Below, in pieces: positions 14,814-22,504 of a stretch of DNA of 43,143 nucleotides. The stretch covers positions 1-43,143 of the forward strand of contig JAQUZL010000002.1 in NCBI GenBank assembly GCA_028691385.1, given 5' to 3'. Both the position numbers and the translations under genes were made by a program. The DNA comes from Oscillospiraceae bacterium. Its GTDB lineage: Bacteria; Bacillota; Clostridia; Oscillospirales; Oscillospiraceae. The notes beneath the pieces are model-generated. The model ran no database searches. It was not told the DNA's origin and worked only from the letters and a program-made list of their open reading frames with translations. Positions within the stretch are counted from its first letter, which is position 1, and every line of letters starts with the position of its first letter.

Positions 14814-15643
14814 CGTGCCGCCTCCTTTTCCTGTTGATAGATTTTGTAGTAAAGTCTGGTCCATACGCCGTTGTATAAAATATTGCGAAGAATCTCGACG
14901 TCCTGTACCAGCGGAAGCTTTTCAAATTCCATGGTGCATTCGCCGATCAGTTCCGTGAGAATCGGGATGAAATCGTTTTCCGAATGCATGCCCTGCATGG
15001 CGGCCATGGGATTATAATGGCCTTTTTTTCGATCCTCTTTCAAATCCATCACGGCGTCCATGATATAGATAAATCGGCCAAGGGCAGCACCCATGCGCCG
15101 CAGCGTATCCGCCCACAGATCCTCCCGATAGACGAACAGCTCCGCCATCAATGCGCCAAAGCAGTTGGCGGCGGCGTCCGGCGAGAGATCTTTTGCCGAT
15201 TCAATCTCGCGCAGCGTGTCAAGGCAGCGGCGAATATGCTTGCACTGCCGGGGAAAGCGCGCCTCGGCGCGGCGGCGCTTGCGGCGCAGAACCAGCATTT
15301 CCACAAGCGCGCTCAGCTTATGGTCATCGCGCCAGTCGTCCGCGCAATTGTAGTAGGCGAGGGCGATGTTGAGATCGGCCGCATATGCGGCGTGCACACT
15401 CGTGAAATAAGTGTGCGGGTGCACCGGGTGGACGATGCACCGCTCGCAGCCGGTGCTTTCTTCCGGCTCATAGAGCGCATCGAGGAGCATCACAAGAAAG
15501 GTCATGTCATATGTGAGGGTTGCCTGCCCAAACATACCGTGCTGCTTGCGCAGCGTGCGGCACAATCCGCAGTAGCAGGCCTTGTATCGCGATAGCTGCT
15601 GTTCGTTGAGGGCTTCTTTTTGCGCAAAGACATAGCCAAACAT
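14810..15643 (-). CDS. DUF5685 family protein
   Basis: 277 residues, mostly helical in appearance, no signal peptide. The N-terminus carries the family hallmark YKACYCGLC (Cys 23, 25, 28), followed by C66ERC69 and a His-rich HPVHPH, which together could bind a metal. Two Asp-rich helices are visible: DDWRDD at 102-107 and DAVMDLKED at 196-204, the latter preceded by GRFIYIM and followed by KKGHYNP, resembling the paired Mg-binding motifs of class I isoprenyl/terpene synthases. That likeness is my reading, not an established function. ATG 15643 is chosen because GGAG lies 6 bases upstream; a TTG four codons earlier is too close to it. It is first in a unit with the J protein, DnaK and mutY. 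Confidence 0.85.
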   Translation of the reverse strand: MFGYVFAQKEALNEQQLSRYKACYCGLCRTLRKQHGMFGQATLTYDMTFLVMLLDALYEPEESTGCERCIVHPVHPHTYFTSVHAAYAADLNIALAYYNCADDWRDDHKLSALVEMLVLRRKRRRAEARFPRQCKHIRRCLDTLREIESAKDLSPDAAANCFGALMAELFVYREDLWADTLRRMGAALGRFIYIMDAVMDLKEDRKKGHYNPMAAMQGMHSENDFIPILTELIGECTMEFEKLPLVQDVEILRNILYNGVWTRLYYKIYQQEKEAAR

Positions 15644-15772
15644 GGCATTCTCCAATCCGTACTTATAATCATCTGTACTATAATTTCCACTTATGAACTG
15701 CGTATGAATTTACTGGATTTTTTCCGTAAATTCACAAAAAACCTTCACTTTTGCAGCAAGATGACCGAAAAA

Positions 15773-15799
15773 GCGCCCGAAAGGATTGCTTTCGGGCGC
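15773..15799 (-). terminator. Terminator downstream of gltX
   Basis: Perfect 11-bp stem GCGCCCGAAAG (15773-15783) with its complement (15789-15799) and a 5-base loop; on the minus strand it is followed by TTTTT. It separates gltX from the DUF5685 unit. Confidence 0.85.
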
Positions 15800-15808
15800 G
15801 GAAAGAAC

Positions 15809-17302
15809 TTACTGGAGCTTTTCAATCGCCAATTTGATTCGGCGGATGGACTCCGTTTTCCCAAGCAGCGCGCAAAGCTCGGTTGCGCCGCCCGGGGTGG
15901 ATGCCTTGCCGGAAACCGCTACGCGAATCGGCCACAGAACAATGCCGTTTTTCACGCCGAGATCGGCGGCGAGCTGCATCAGCGCGGCATAAAGACTGTC
16001 GTTATCCCACGCGGTCATCGCATCGAGCACCGGGACTGCTGCCTGCAGGGCGGAAAGAGAGTTTTCCAGCGTGGTTTTCATTTTTTTGTGCACATAAAGC
16101 GCGTTGTCATAGTCGGGCATGGCCTGCAAAAAGTCAATCCGCTCGGCAAGATCCGTCAGCACCTCGCAGCGGTTCTGGCATAGTGCGGCAATGGCCTTCA
16201 AATCAAGCGCCGGATTGGTAATGACCAATGAAAGATAAGGCGCGGCAACCGCAAAAAAAGCTTCGGGCGACATGGCCTTAATATACTCGGCGTTCATCCA
16301 GGTGAGCTTTTTCAGGTCAAATACGGCGGGAGACTTGGAAATGCCGGAAACATCGAAATGCTCCACAAGCTCTGGAAGTGAATAAATTTCGCGTTCTCCC
16401 TTGGGACTCCACCCGCACAGCGCCACGTAGTTGAGCACCGCTTCCGGCAGATAGCCCAGCGCAATGAGATCCTCAAAGGACGGGTCGCCGTGCCGCTTGG
16501 ACATTTTTCGCGTTGCACCGCTTGCCGGGTCGATGGTCATGACGGAAGAGCAGTGGACGTAGTTGGGAATTTCCCAGCCAAAGGCGCTGTACAGTAAATT
16601 GTACTTTGGCGTGGAGGACAGGTATTCCGAGCCTCGCACCACGTGGGTAATGCCCATCAGATGATCGTCGATGACATTTGCAAAGTTATAGGTGGGCAGA
16701 CCGTCGGTTTTGATGAGCACGTTGTCGTCCAGCTCCGCGTTTGGCACGGTGATCTCGCCGTAAATCGCGTCGGTGAACGACGTGACGCCGCCGGCCGGAA
16801 TTTTTTGCCGAATCACGCAGGTTTCCCCGGCAGAACGCTTTTGGGCAATGGCCGTCTGGGAAAGCGCGCTGCACTGACACTGGTGCTTTTTAATGGTTTT
16901 TCCGTCAACGGTTTCCGAAATTTCGCCCTCGCCCGGCTTGCAGAAGCAGCGGTAAGCGCCGCCCTTTTCAATCAGCAGCTCGGCATATTTGCCATAGAGC
17001 GCGCGGCGCTCCGTCTGGATATACGGGCCGACTGGACCGCCGACGTCAGGCCCTTCGTCATGCGTCAGGCGACAGGTTTTCATCGTTTTGTAAATAATAT
17101 CGGTTGCACCCTCCACAAAGCGCTCCTGATCGGTATCCTCGATGCGGAGAATAAACGTACCGCCGAGATGCTTGGCAATCAGATAGGTGTAAAGCGCTGT
17201 GCGCAGGTTGCCGATGTGCATATAACCGGTGGGGCTTGGGGCAAAACGAGTGCGGACAGTCCCCTTGGGAATCCGCTGCTCCATTTCTTCAAAGAAATCC
17301 AT
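15809..17302 (-). CDS. gltX: Glutamyl-tRNA synthetase
   Basis: 497-residue class I aminoacyl-tRNA synthetase charging tRNA-Glu (and often tRNA-Gln in Bacillota, which then needs the GatCAB amidotransferase). Class I signatures are FAPSPTGYMHIGN (HIGH-type motif at 29-32) with LRIEDTDQERF after it, and KMSKRHGD in the catalytic domain, followed by the anticodon-binding C-terminal helices. A Cys-containing insertion (CFCKPGEG ... HQCQC) lies around residues 130-160, where many GluRS have a zinc site. ATG 17302 has GGAGG about 7 bases upstream; an earlier in-frame ATG lacks one. It has its own promoter and terminator and is divergent from trpS. Confidence 0.96.
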   Translation of the reverse strand: MDFFEEMEQRIPKGTVRTRFAPSPTGYMHIGNLRTALYTYLIAKHLGGTFILRIEDTDQERFVEGATDIIYKTMKTCRLTHDEGPDVGGPVGPYIQTERRALYGKYAELLIEKGGAYRCFCKPGEGEISETVDGKTIKKHQCQCSALSQTAIAQKRSAGETCVIRQKIPAGGVTSFTDAIYGEITVPNAELDDNVLIKTDGLPTYNFANVIDDHLMGITHVVRGSEYLSSTPKYNLLYSAFGWEIPNYVHCSSVMTIDPASGATRKMSKRHGDPSFEDLIALGYLPEAVLNYVALCGWSPKGEREIYSLPELVEHFDVSGISKSPAVFDLKKLTWMNAEYIKAMSPEAFFAVAAPYLSLVITNPALDLKAIAALCQNRCEVLTDLAERIDFLQAMPDYDNALYVHKKMKTTLENSLSALQAAVPVLDAMTAWDNDSLYAALMQLAADLGVKNGIVLWPIRVAVSGKASTPGGATELCALLGKTESIRRIKLAIEKLQ

Positions 17303-17331
17303 GGAATCTCCTCCAATCTTTTTCACTGCTT

Positions 17332-17360
17332 ACTATATAATTTCTTTTTGATTCCGTCAA
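17332..17360 (-). promoter_or_regulatory. Promoter for gltX
   Basis: On the minus strand: TTGACG (17360-17355), 17-bp spacer, TATAGT (17337-17332). Back to back with the trpS promoter; the two -35 boxes are only 6 bp apart. No T-box leader is present. Confidence 0.72.
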
Positions 17361-17366
17361 GTTTTG

Positions 17367-17395
17367 TTGCCTTAAAGTCTATTTTGTGATAAAAT
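17367..17395 (+). promoter_or_regulatory. Promoter for trpS-tagO-mnaA
   Basis: TTGCCT (17367-17372), 17-bp spacer, TAAAAT (17390-17395) with an upstream TGA giving an extended -10. The leader to trpS is only about 45 bases, too short for a T-box. Confidence 0.68.
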
Positions 17396-17446
17396 CATTT
17401 CGAATAAAAAAACAGTGTTACAGATACAAAAGGAGAGTTCCGAAAA

Positions 17447-18451
17447 ATGGACGAACAGCAGAAAAAGGTCATTCTTTCCGGTATCCAGCCAAGTGGGGCG
17501 CTCACACTGGGCTCTTACCTCGGCGCAATCAAGAACTGGGCTGAACTGGCCGATTCTTATGACTGTTATTATATGATGGCGGACATGCATTCCATCACAG
17601 TGCGGCAGAACCCTGCGGATTTGCGCCGCAGAACCGTGGAACAGCTTGCGGCCTACATCGCCTGCGGCCTTGACCCGCAAAAAAACACTATTTTTGTGCA
17701 GAGCCATGTGCCGGCACACGCGCAGCTGTCTTGGGTGCTGAACTGCTACACCATGTTTGGCGAGCTGACACGCATGACGCAGTACAAAATGAAATCAGAG
17801 CAGCATTCGGATAATATCAATGCCGGGCTCTTTACCTACCCCGCGCTCATGGCTGCCGATATTTTGCTGTATCAGGCGGATCTTGTGCCGGTTGGCGGCG
17901 ATCAGAAGCAGCATGTGGAGTTGACACGGAACATCGCGGGACGCTTTAACGGCATCTACGGCGATGTGTTCAAGCTTCCGGAGCCATATATTCCTGCGGT
18001 TGGCGCGCGCGTCATGAGCCTGTCCACGCCGGAAAATAAGATGTCGAAATCCGATCCGGATCAGAACGGATGCGTTTATGTGATGGATCCGCCGGAGGAT
18101 ATTATGCGCAAATTCAAGCGCGCAGTTACCGACTGCGAAACTTCGGTGCGCTACGATCCCGTGGAAAAGCCGGGCGTGTCCAATCTCATGCAGATCTATT
18201 CTGTCTGCACTGGTGCGACCTTTGCGCAGATTGAGCAGGAGTTCGCCGGACGCGGCTATGGTGATTTTAAGCCGAAGGTCGGCGAAACCGTGGTGGAAAT
18301 GCTGCGCCCGATCCGTGAGGAAACGCAGCGTCTGATCAAGGACAAGGCATATCTGGAAGCAGTTTATAAAGACGGTGCGGCGCGTGCCTGCTCTGTTGCA
18401 AATAAAACATTGCGCAAAGTCTATAAAAAGGTCGGCTTTGTCGCATTATAA
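17447..18451 (+). CDS. trpS: Tryptophanyl-tRNA synthetase
   Basis: 334-residue class I synthetase, normal length for bacterial TrpRS. The N-terminal signature GIQPSGALTLGSYLGA replaces the HIGH motif as is usual in the family, and MSLSTPENKMSKSDP contains KMSKS. GGDQKQHVELTRNIA and DADCYYMMAD-like segments form the tryptophan/ATP pocket region. AGGAGAG precedes ATG 17447. It is the first gene of a run with tagO (17-bp gap) and mnaA, an unusual partnering of a tRNA synthetase with wall polymer genes that may only reflect shared transcription. Confidence 0.97.
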   Translation: MDEQQKKVILSGIQPSGALTLGSYLGAIKNWAELADSYDCYYMMADMHSITVRQNPADLRRRTVEQLAAYIACGLDPQKNTIFVQSHVPAHAQLSWVLNCYTMFGELTRMTQYKMKSEQHSDNINAGLFTYPALMAADILLYQADLVPVGGDQKQHVELTRNIAGRFNGIYGDVFKLPEPYIPAVGARVMSLSTPENKMSKSDPDQNGCVYVMDPPEDIMRKFKRAVTDCETSVRYDPVEKPGVSNLMQIYSVCTGATFAQIEQEFAGRGYGDFKPKVGETVVEMLRPIREETQRLIKDKAYLEAVYKDGAARACSVANKTLRKVYKKVGFVAL

Positions 18452-18468
18452 CGAGAGGGGGCGGGGCA

Positions 18469-19620
18469 ATGGTAGAAACACAGCTGATCGTGCGCGTGTT
18501 TGCAACCATTTTGTTGGCAGTGGTCATTTCCTTTTTGGCAACGCCGATTGTCAAAGGGCTGGCCTACAGGGTTGGCGCAATCGATGTGCCGAAAGATAAC
18601 AGAAGAATGCACAAGCAGCCGATTCCGCGTATGGGCGGCTTGGCCATCTTTTTGGCGTTTCTGTTCAGCGTGCTGCTGTTTGCAGAGGTGGATCGGCAGC
18701 TGAAGGGAATCCTGATGGGCGCGGTGATCATCGTGGTGCTGGGCGTTTTGGACGATATTATGGCGCTTCCTGCGCTGCCAAAATTTTTTGTGCAGATTTT
18801 TGCTGCGTCAATTGCGGTCTATCATGGATGCGTCATTCAATTCGTATCCAATTTTAATATTTTTTCAAGTTCATTATATTTGAACCTTGGCTGGCTCAGC
18901 ATTCCGGTCACCGTGATCTGGATTGTGGCCATCACCAATGCGGTCAATTTTATTGACGGACTCGACGGCCTGGCGGTCGGCGTTTCCGCGATTTCCTCCG
19001 GCACACTGCTGGTCATTGCGCTCATGGTGTCCGAGGGCAATGTGGCCATCGTAATTGCGGCGCTGCTGGGCGCCTGCATCGGGTTTATCCCGTACAACTT
19101 CAATCCGGCAAAAATTTTCATGGGAGATACCGGCTCGACATTTCTTGGCTATATTCTTGCAACGCTGTCCATTCAAGGTTTGTTCAAGATGTATGCGATC
19201 ATTTCCTTTGCCGTCCCGTTTCTGATTCTCGGCGTACCGATTTTTGACATTTGCTTTGCGTTTTTGCGCCGGATTGCCAAAGGGCAGAACCCCATGATTG
19301 CCGACCGGGGTCATATCCATCACCGACTGATTGATATGGGCTTTAGCCAAAAACAGACCGTTGCGATTGCTTATATGATGACCGCAATTCTGGGGCTTGC
19401 CGCGGTGGTGCTTACGACATCCGGAGAGTTTCGTGCGATGTTTCTGATTGCGTCTGTGTTTGTGGTCGGCGCGCTCGGGATGCGCCATATTTTCAAACCG
19501 ACAGACGAGCAGGATGAACAGCAAGTGTCGGATGCGTCAGATGCGCCGGTCGGGCAGACGCCCACTGAAGAAACGACACAAAATACGAACGAAGGAGCGC
19601 AAGAAAATGAAGAGCATTAA
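18469..19620 (+). CDS. tagO: Undecaprenyl-phosphate GlcNAc-1-phosphate transferase (TagO/WecA family)
   Basis: 383-residue polytopic membrane protein with roughly ten hydrophobic segments. Family signatures: RRMHKQPIPRMGG, VLGVLDDIMALP (the Asp pair for Mg), NAVNFIDGLDGLA, FMGDTGSTFLGY and DRGHIHHRL. The enzyme moves a sugar-1-phosphate, usually GlcNAc-1-P, to undecaprenyl phosphate on the cytosolic face, starting teichoic acid or other wall polysaccharide synthesis. The last 50 residues are a hydrophilic Gln/Glu/Thr-rich tail. An AGAGGGGG precedes ATG 18469. The downstream mnaA starts inside its 3' end (14-bp overlap), so the two are coexpressed, consistent with supply of ManNAc for the linkage unit. 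Confidence 0.95.
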   Translation: MVETQLIVRVFATILLAVVISFLATPIVKGLAYRVGAIDVPKDNRRMHKQPIPRMGGLAIFLAFLFSVLLFAEVDRQLKGILMGAVIIVVLGVLDDIMALPALPKFFVQIFAASIAVYHGCVIQFVSNFNIFSSSLYLNLGWLSIPVTVIWIVAITNAVNFIDGLDGLAVGVSAISSGTLLVIALMVSEGNVAIVIAALLGACIGFIPYNFNPAKIFMGDTGSTFLGYILATLSIQGLFKMYAIISFAVPFLILGVPIFDICFAFLRRIAKGQNPMIADRGHIHHRLIDMGFSQKQTVAIAYMMTAILGLAAVVLTTSGEFRAMFLIASVFVVGALGMRHIFKPTDEQDEQQVSDASDAPVGQTPTEETTQNTNEGAQENEEH

Positions 19621-20761
19621 AGTAATGTCGGTGTTCGGCACGCGGCCGGAGGCCATAAAAATGGCGCCGCTGGTCAAAGAGCTTGCGGCAAGGCAGAATG
19701 TGCAGAGCCTTTTGTGCGTGACTGCGCAGCATCGCCAGATGCTGGATTCTGTGTTGAATATTTTTCAGCTGCATCCGGACTATGATCTGGACATTATGGA
19801 GCAGCGGCAGACCTTGACAACCATTACATCCAAAGCGCTGCTCGGTATGGAGCATGTGCTTGAGCAAGCGAAGCCGGATTTGATTCTGGTTCACGGCGAT
19901 ACGACAACTACCTTTGCCGGCGCGCTGGCGGCATTTTATCACCAGGTGCCGATTGGCCATGTTGAGGCAGGCCTTCGCACGTGGGATCGCTACTCGCCGT
20001 TCCCGGAGGAAATGAACCGCACAATGGTGGGCGATCTGGCAGCGCTGCACTTTTCTCCGACCAACGCCAACGCGGACAATCTGCAAAGGGAGTCCGTGAT
20101 GGGCGAGGTGTTTGTCACAGGCAATACGGTGATTGACGCGATGGCGACAACGGTGCAGGAGAATTTTCGATTTACCGAGCCGCTGCTCAATGAACTGGAT
20201 TATACCGGACGCAGACTGGTGGTGGTGACCTGTCACCGCCGGGAGAACTACGGCGAGCCGATGCAGAACATCATGCGGGCCATTCGCCGCATGGTGCAAA
20301 TGCATCCGGATATCGATGTGGTCTATCCGGTACATTTGAGTCCGGTTGTGCGCGAGTGCGCATTTGGCATTCTTTCCGGCGTGCCACACGTTTACCTGAT
20401 TGATCCGCTGGATGTGGAGCAGATGCATAACCTGATGGCGCGCTGTTACATGGTCATGACCGACTCCGGCGGTCTGCAGGAGGAAGCGCCCGCGATGGGC
20501 AAGCCGGTGCTGGTGATGCGCAGGGAAACCGAGCGGCCGGAAGCCATTGCGGCGGGAACGGCGCAGCTGGCCGGCGTGGAAGAGGAGCAGGTTCTTGCTT
20601 TGGCAAACGAGCTGCTGAATGATCCGGAAACGTATCATAAAATGGCAAAAGCCATCAACCCGTATGGTGATGGACATGCCTGCCGCAGAATTGCGGATGC
20701 GATCGAATGGCACTTTGGAATGCGTCCGGAAAAACCCGAGAATTTTTCAACCGAAAAATAA
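19607..20761 (+). CDS. wecB: UDP-N-acetylglucosamine 2-epimerase (non-hydrolysing)
   Basis: 384 residues. Interconverts UDP-GlcNAc and UDP-ManNAc for wall teichoic acid-type linkage units or other surface polysaccharides (called mnaA or wecB in different species). Signatures: VFGTRPEAIKMAPL at the start, VHGDTTTTFAGALAAF, GHVEAGLRTWDRYSPFPEE, TCHRRENYGEP, YPVHLSP and MTDSGGLQEEAPAMGKPVLV with the Glu pair and dinucleotide-like loop. ATG 19607 has AAGGAG 9 bases upstream, within the tagO coding end. Longer upstream in-frame starts lie inside tagO and precede no family sequence. Confidence 0.95.
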   Translation: MKSIKVMSVFGTRPEAIKMAPLVKELAARQNVQSLLCVTAQHRQMLDSVLNIFQLHPDYDLDIMEQRQTLTTITSKALLGMEHVLEQAKPDLILVHGDTTTTFAGALAAFYHQVPIGHVEAGLRTWDRYSPFPEEMNRTMVGDLAALHFSPTNANADNLQRESVMGEVFVTGNTVIDAMATTVQENFRFTEPLLNELDYTGRRLVVVTCHRRENYGEPMQNIMRAIRRMVQMHPDIDVVYPVHLSPVVRECAFGILSGVPHVYLIDPLDVEQMHNLMARCYMVMTDSGGLQEEAPAMGKPVLVMRRETERPEAIAAGTAQLAGVEEEQVLALANELLNDPETYHKMAKAINPYGDGHACRRIADAIEWHFGMRPEKPENFSTEK

Positions 20762-20776
20762 TTAGGAGGCAGCGAC

Positions 20777-21544
20777 ATGGAACAGAAAAACAGCGGAAAA
20801 GTTGTTTGGATTGCCATTGTCGCTGCCGTTTTAGTGACTGGGATCTTGATTGCCGTTTTTTTTGCGCTGCAATCCACCGGCGACCGCTCTGAAATCGTGC
20901 TGCCCTCTGGGCAAAGCAGCCACGATGCGCCTGCGCCGACGCAGGATGACGGCGCTTCGCTGGTGGAGGTGTCTGTCAATAATGTGCAGACGGTCATTGC
21001 CGGACTTTCGCGTCCTGCGGCCTATCGGCAGTCCTTCTCAATCCAATCCGCATGGGATGACGCCGCTGCAAGCAGCACTGTGACGATGTATGTGGCCGAT
21101 GCGGTCACAAAAGCGGATATTGCAATGACGGGTCGCGACACGCAGCACCTTTTGACGGATGGGAAAGTGGCCTATCTCTGGTATGGCAGCGAGTATCGCT
21201 ATCGCGCGCTGCAGCTCGATGAAAGCGTGACAAGCGACGATTTGACCCATATTCCCACCTATGAGGATGTCCTGCAATATGATGTGTCTCTGATTACGGC
21301 CGCGTCCTATGTCTTTGAAGAGGACAAAGACATCCTGCTGGTGCAGTGCGTGGACGGGGATTATTCGGATACGTTCCGCATTGACCTTTCCACAGGCCTG
21401 CTCTGTGCGGCGCAAACCGACTATTTGGATCGGACAATTTATCAGATGTCTGAGATGGAAACTGCGTCGTTCAGCAAGGCAGATCCGGTGTTTCGCCAGA
21501 ACTTTCTGCTGCCGGACGGAACCAATCCGTTTTCAGAAGAATAA
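20777..21544 (+). CDS. Membrane-anchored extracellular protein, unknown function
   Basis: 255 residues. A single N-terminal membrane segment (about 9-31, after a short Lys-containing cytosolic start) is followed by a Ser/Pro/Asp-rich spacer and an extracellular domain of about 190 residues. There is no lipobox. The domain has repeated beta-like segments such as TVTMYVADAV, KVAYLWYGSEYRYRAL and ILLVQCVDGDYSDTFRIDLSTGLL, a pattern seen in outer-surface lipoprotein-like proteins. AGGAGG precedes ATG 20777. It follows mnaA by 15 bp, so it is probably the last gene of the trpS-tagO-mnaA run and may serve the cell surface. Its stop overlaps the convergent small gene by 12 bp with no terminator between. 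Confidence 0.8.
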   Translation: MEQKNSGKVVWIAIVAAVLVTGILIAVFFALQSTGDRSEIVLPSGQSSHDAPAPTQDDGASLVEVSVNNVQTVIAGLSRPAAYRQSFSIQSAWDDAAASSTVTMYVADAVTKADIAMTGRDTQHLLTDGKVAYLWYGSEYRYRALQLDESVTSDDLTHIPTYEDVLQYDVSLITAASYVFEEDKDILLVQCVDGDYSDTFRIDLSTGLLCAAQTDYLDRTIYQMSEMETASFSKADPVFRQNFLLPDGTNPFSEE

Positions 21545-21841
21545 AAACACGATGGCGGCCACCAGCACCACAATGTCGTCGCCTTCGCCATCGAGCAGCA
21601 GCAGCGCAAGAATGGCCAGAACCAACAGATCACCGGTGTCAATTTGGCGCAGATTTAAGAAGGACAGCGGCGAGGCGTGCGGCGGCTGACATGGCTCCGG
21701 CGGCCTTGACGGTTCCGGTGGCCTCGGCGGCGGTTCCGGGCTATGGGGCGGCGCATGCTGCGGCCTTGTCGGTTCCGGCAGGTGCTCACAACGGCAGCTG
21801 CCGTCAGCATTATGAATATAGCGGTTATACGTCTGGCTCAC
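21533..21841 (-). CDS. Small Pro/Cys/His-rich protein with hydrophobic C-terminus, unknown
   Basis: 102 residues. The first 20 residues contain CRCEH-type Cys, the middle is a Pro/Glu/Arg/His-rich spacer with repeated PEP and PPH units, and the last 40 residues are strongly hydrophobic (Leu/Ile/Val) interrupted by a DGEGDD turn, giving a likely two-pass hairpin membrane anchor ending in Phe-Phe. The start GTG 21841 lies one base after the upstream gene's stop, with a weak GAGG-like site overlapping that stop; longer in-frame starts lie inside the upstream gene. It is third in a unit of three small genes and ends 12 bp inside the convergent neighbour. I do not recognise a named family, though hydrophobic tails with a central Asp/Gly turn are common in small spore-former proteins. 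Confidence 0.65.
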   Translation of the reverse strand: MSQTYNRYIHNADGSCRCEHLPEPTRPQHAPPHSPEPPPRPPEPSRPPEPCQPPHASPLSFLNLRQIDTGDLLVLAILALLLLDGEGDDIVVLVAAIVFLFF

Positions 21842-21842
21842 C

Positions 21843-22205
21843 TCATTTCTCACCGGCGCCGTAGTTGCGCAGCGCAGCCTCTGCAATACTGGCCAGCTTG
21901 GCAATTCGTATGGCACGGCTGATGGACTGCTGCCGATGCTGGTTGAGAAACGGCCGCAGCGCGTTGAGCAGCGCCATCTGATTTCCACTGATTTTGCCGC
22001 CGGACTTCATAGCTTCCATCACGGTGTGGATCGCGTTTTCCTCAAACAGCGGTTCAACCGGCACAGCCCCGTCCGCGTGCGGCGAGTCGTCGGAGCGTGA
22101 GGAATCTGGCGGAGGAAATCCAAGTGATTTGGCGATGGACATGATTTGCTCCATGCTTTCTGGATTCGCTAAGATTTCGCCGATGCGGCCCTCTAAATCC
22201 TCCAT
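21843..22205 (-). CDS. Small acidic helical protein, unknown function
   Basis: 120 residues, no membrane segment. It opens with MEDLEGRIGEILANPESMEQIM, a pattern I have the impression of seeing in small uncharacterised clostridial proteins, then a Ser/Asp/Pro-rich spacer (about 30-55) and a basic helical C-terminal half (LNQHRQQSISRAIRIAKLASIAEAAL). It starts 6 bases after the stop of the upstream 75-residue gene and is followed after one base by the next, so all three are tightly packed and probably translated from one message. Its ribosome site is weak (GAGAAG), again suggesting coupling. No function can be assigned. Confidence 0.72.
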   Translation of the reverse strand: MEDLEGRIGEILANPESMEQIMSIAKSLGFPPPDSSRSDDSPHADGAVPVEPLFEENAIHTVMEAMKSGGKISGNQMALLNALRPFLNQHRQQSISRAIRIAKLASIAEAALRNYGAGEK

Positions 22206-22211
22206 GGCGCG

Positions 22212-22439
22212 TTACTTCTCGTTGATTTTTCGAACCAGCTCCTGCGCCTCCGGGGTGCGCATCAGCGGCTCAAGCAGCTGCTTTGCATCCTCTTGCCGGC
22301 CGGATTTCAGCGCGTCTGCGGCTTTGCGAAGAACCGCGCCGCCGTCTTGATTGAGCAGCGCAATCAGACTTTTCCCCTCTGAGGAGCCGAGCACTTTTTG
22401 AATATCGAATTCTGAAAAGGGCATTTTTTGTTTTTCCAT
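22212..22439 (-). CDS. Small helical protein, unknown function
   Basis: 75 residues, predicted all-helical and cytosolic: FSEFDIQKVLGSSEGKSLIALL, then a DGGAVLRKAADAL segment and RTPEAQELVRKI near the end. It has a strong AGGAGG 7 bases before ATG 22439 and heads the three-gene minus-strand unit. The repeated 'Ser-x-Glu-Gly-Lys ... Leu-Leu ... Asp-Gly-Gly' and 'Thr-Pro-Glu-Ala' features suggest a small conserved family with one structural fold, but I cannot name it. It is divergent from the YfcE-like gene across a 65-bp gap. Confidence 0.75.
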   Translation of the reverse strand: MEKQKMPFSEFDIQKVLGSSEGKSLIALLNQDGGAVLRKAADALKSGRQEDAKQLLEPLMRTPEAQELVRKINEK

Positions 22440-22504
22440 TCAGATTCCTCCTAATCTGGGATGCTATATCCTATGCGATTTTGTTTGAACAGGTGATGAT
22501 CTTC

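Noticed and set aside
12648..14837. Plus-strand frame of 729 codons opposite dnaK and the J protein
   Set aside because: Antisense shadow of two well-supported genes; repetitive low-complexity residues and no start signal.
17327..17446. T-box leader for gltX or trpS
   Set aside because: Leaders are only about 30-45 bases from the predicted starts, with no antiterminator-like pairing.
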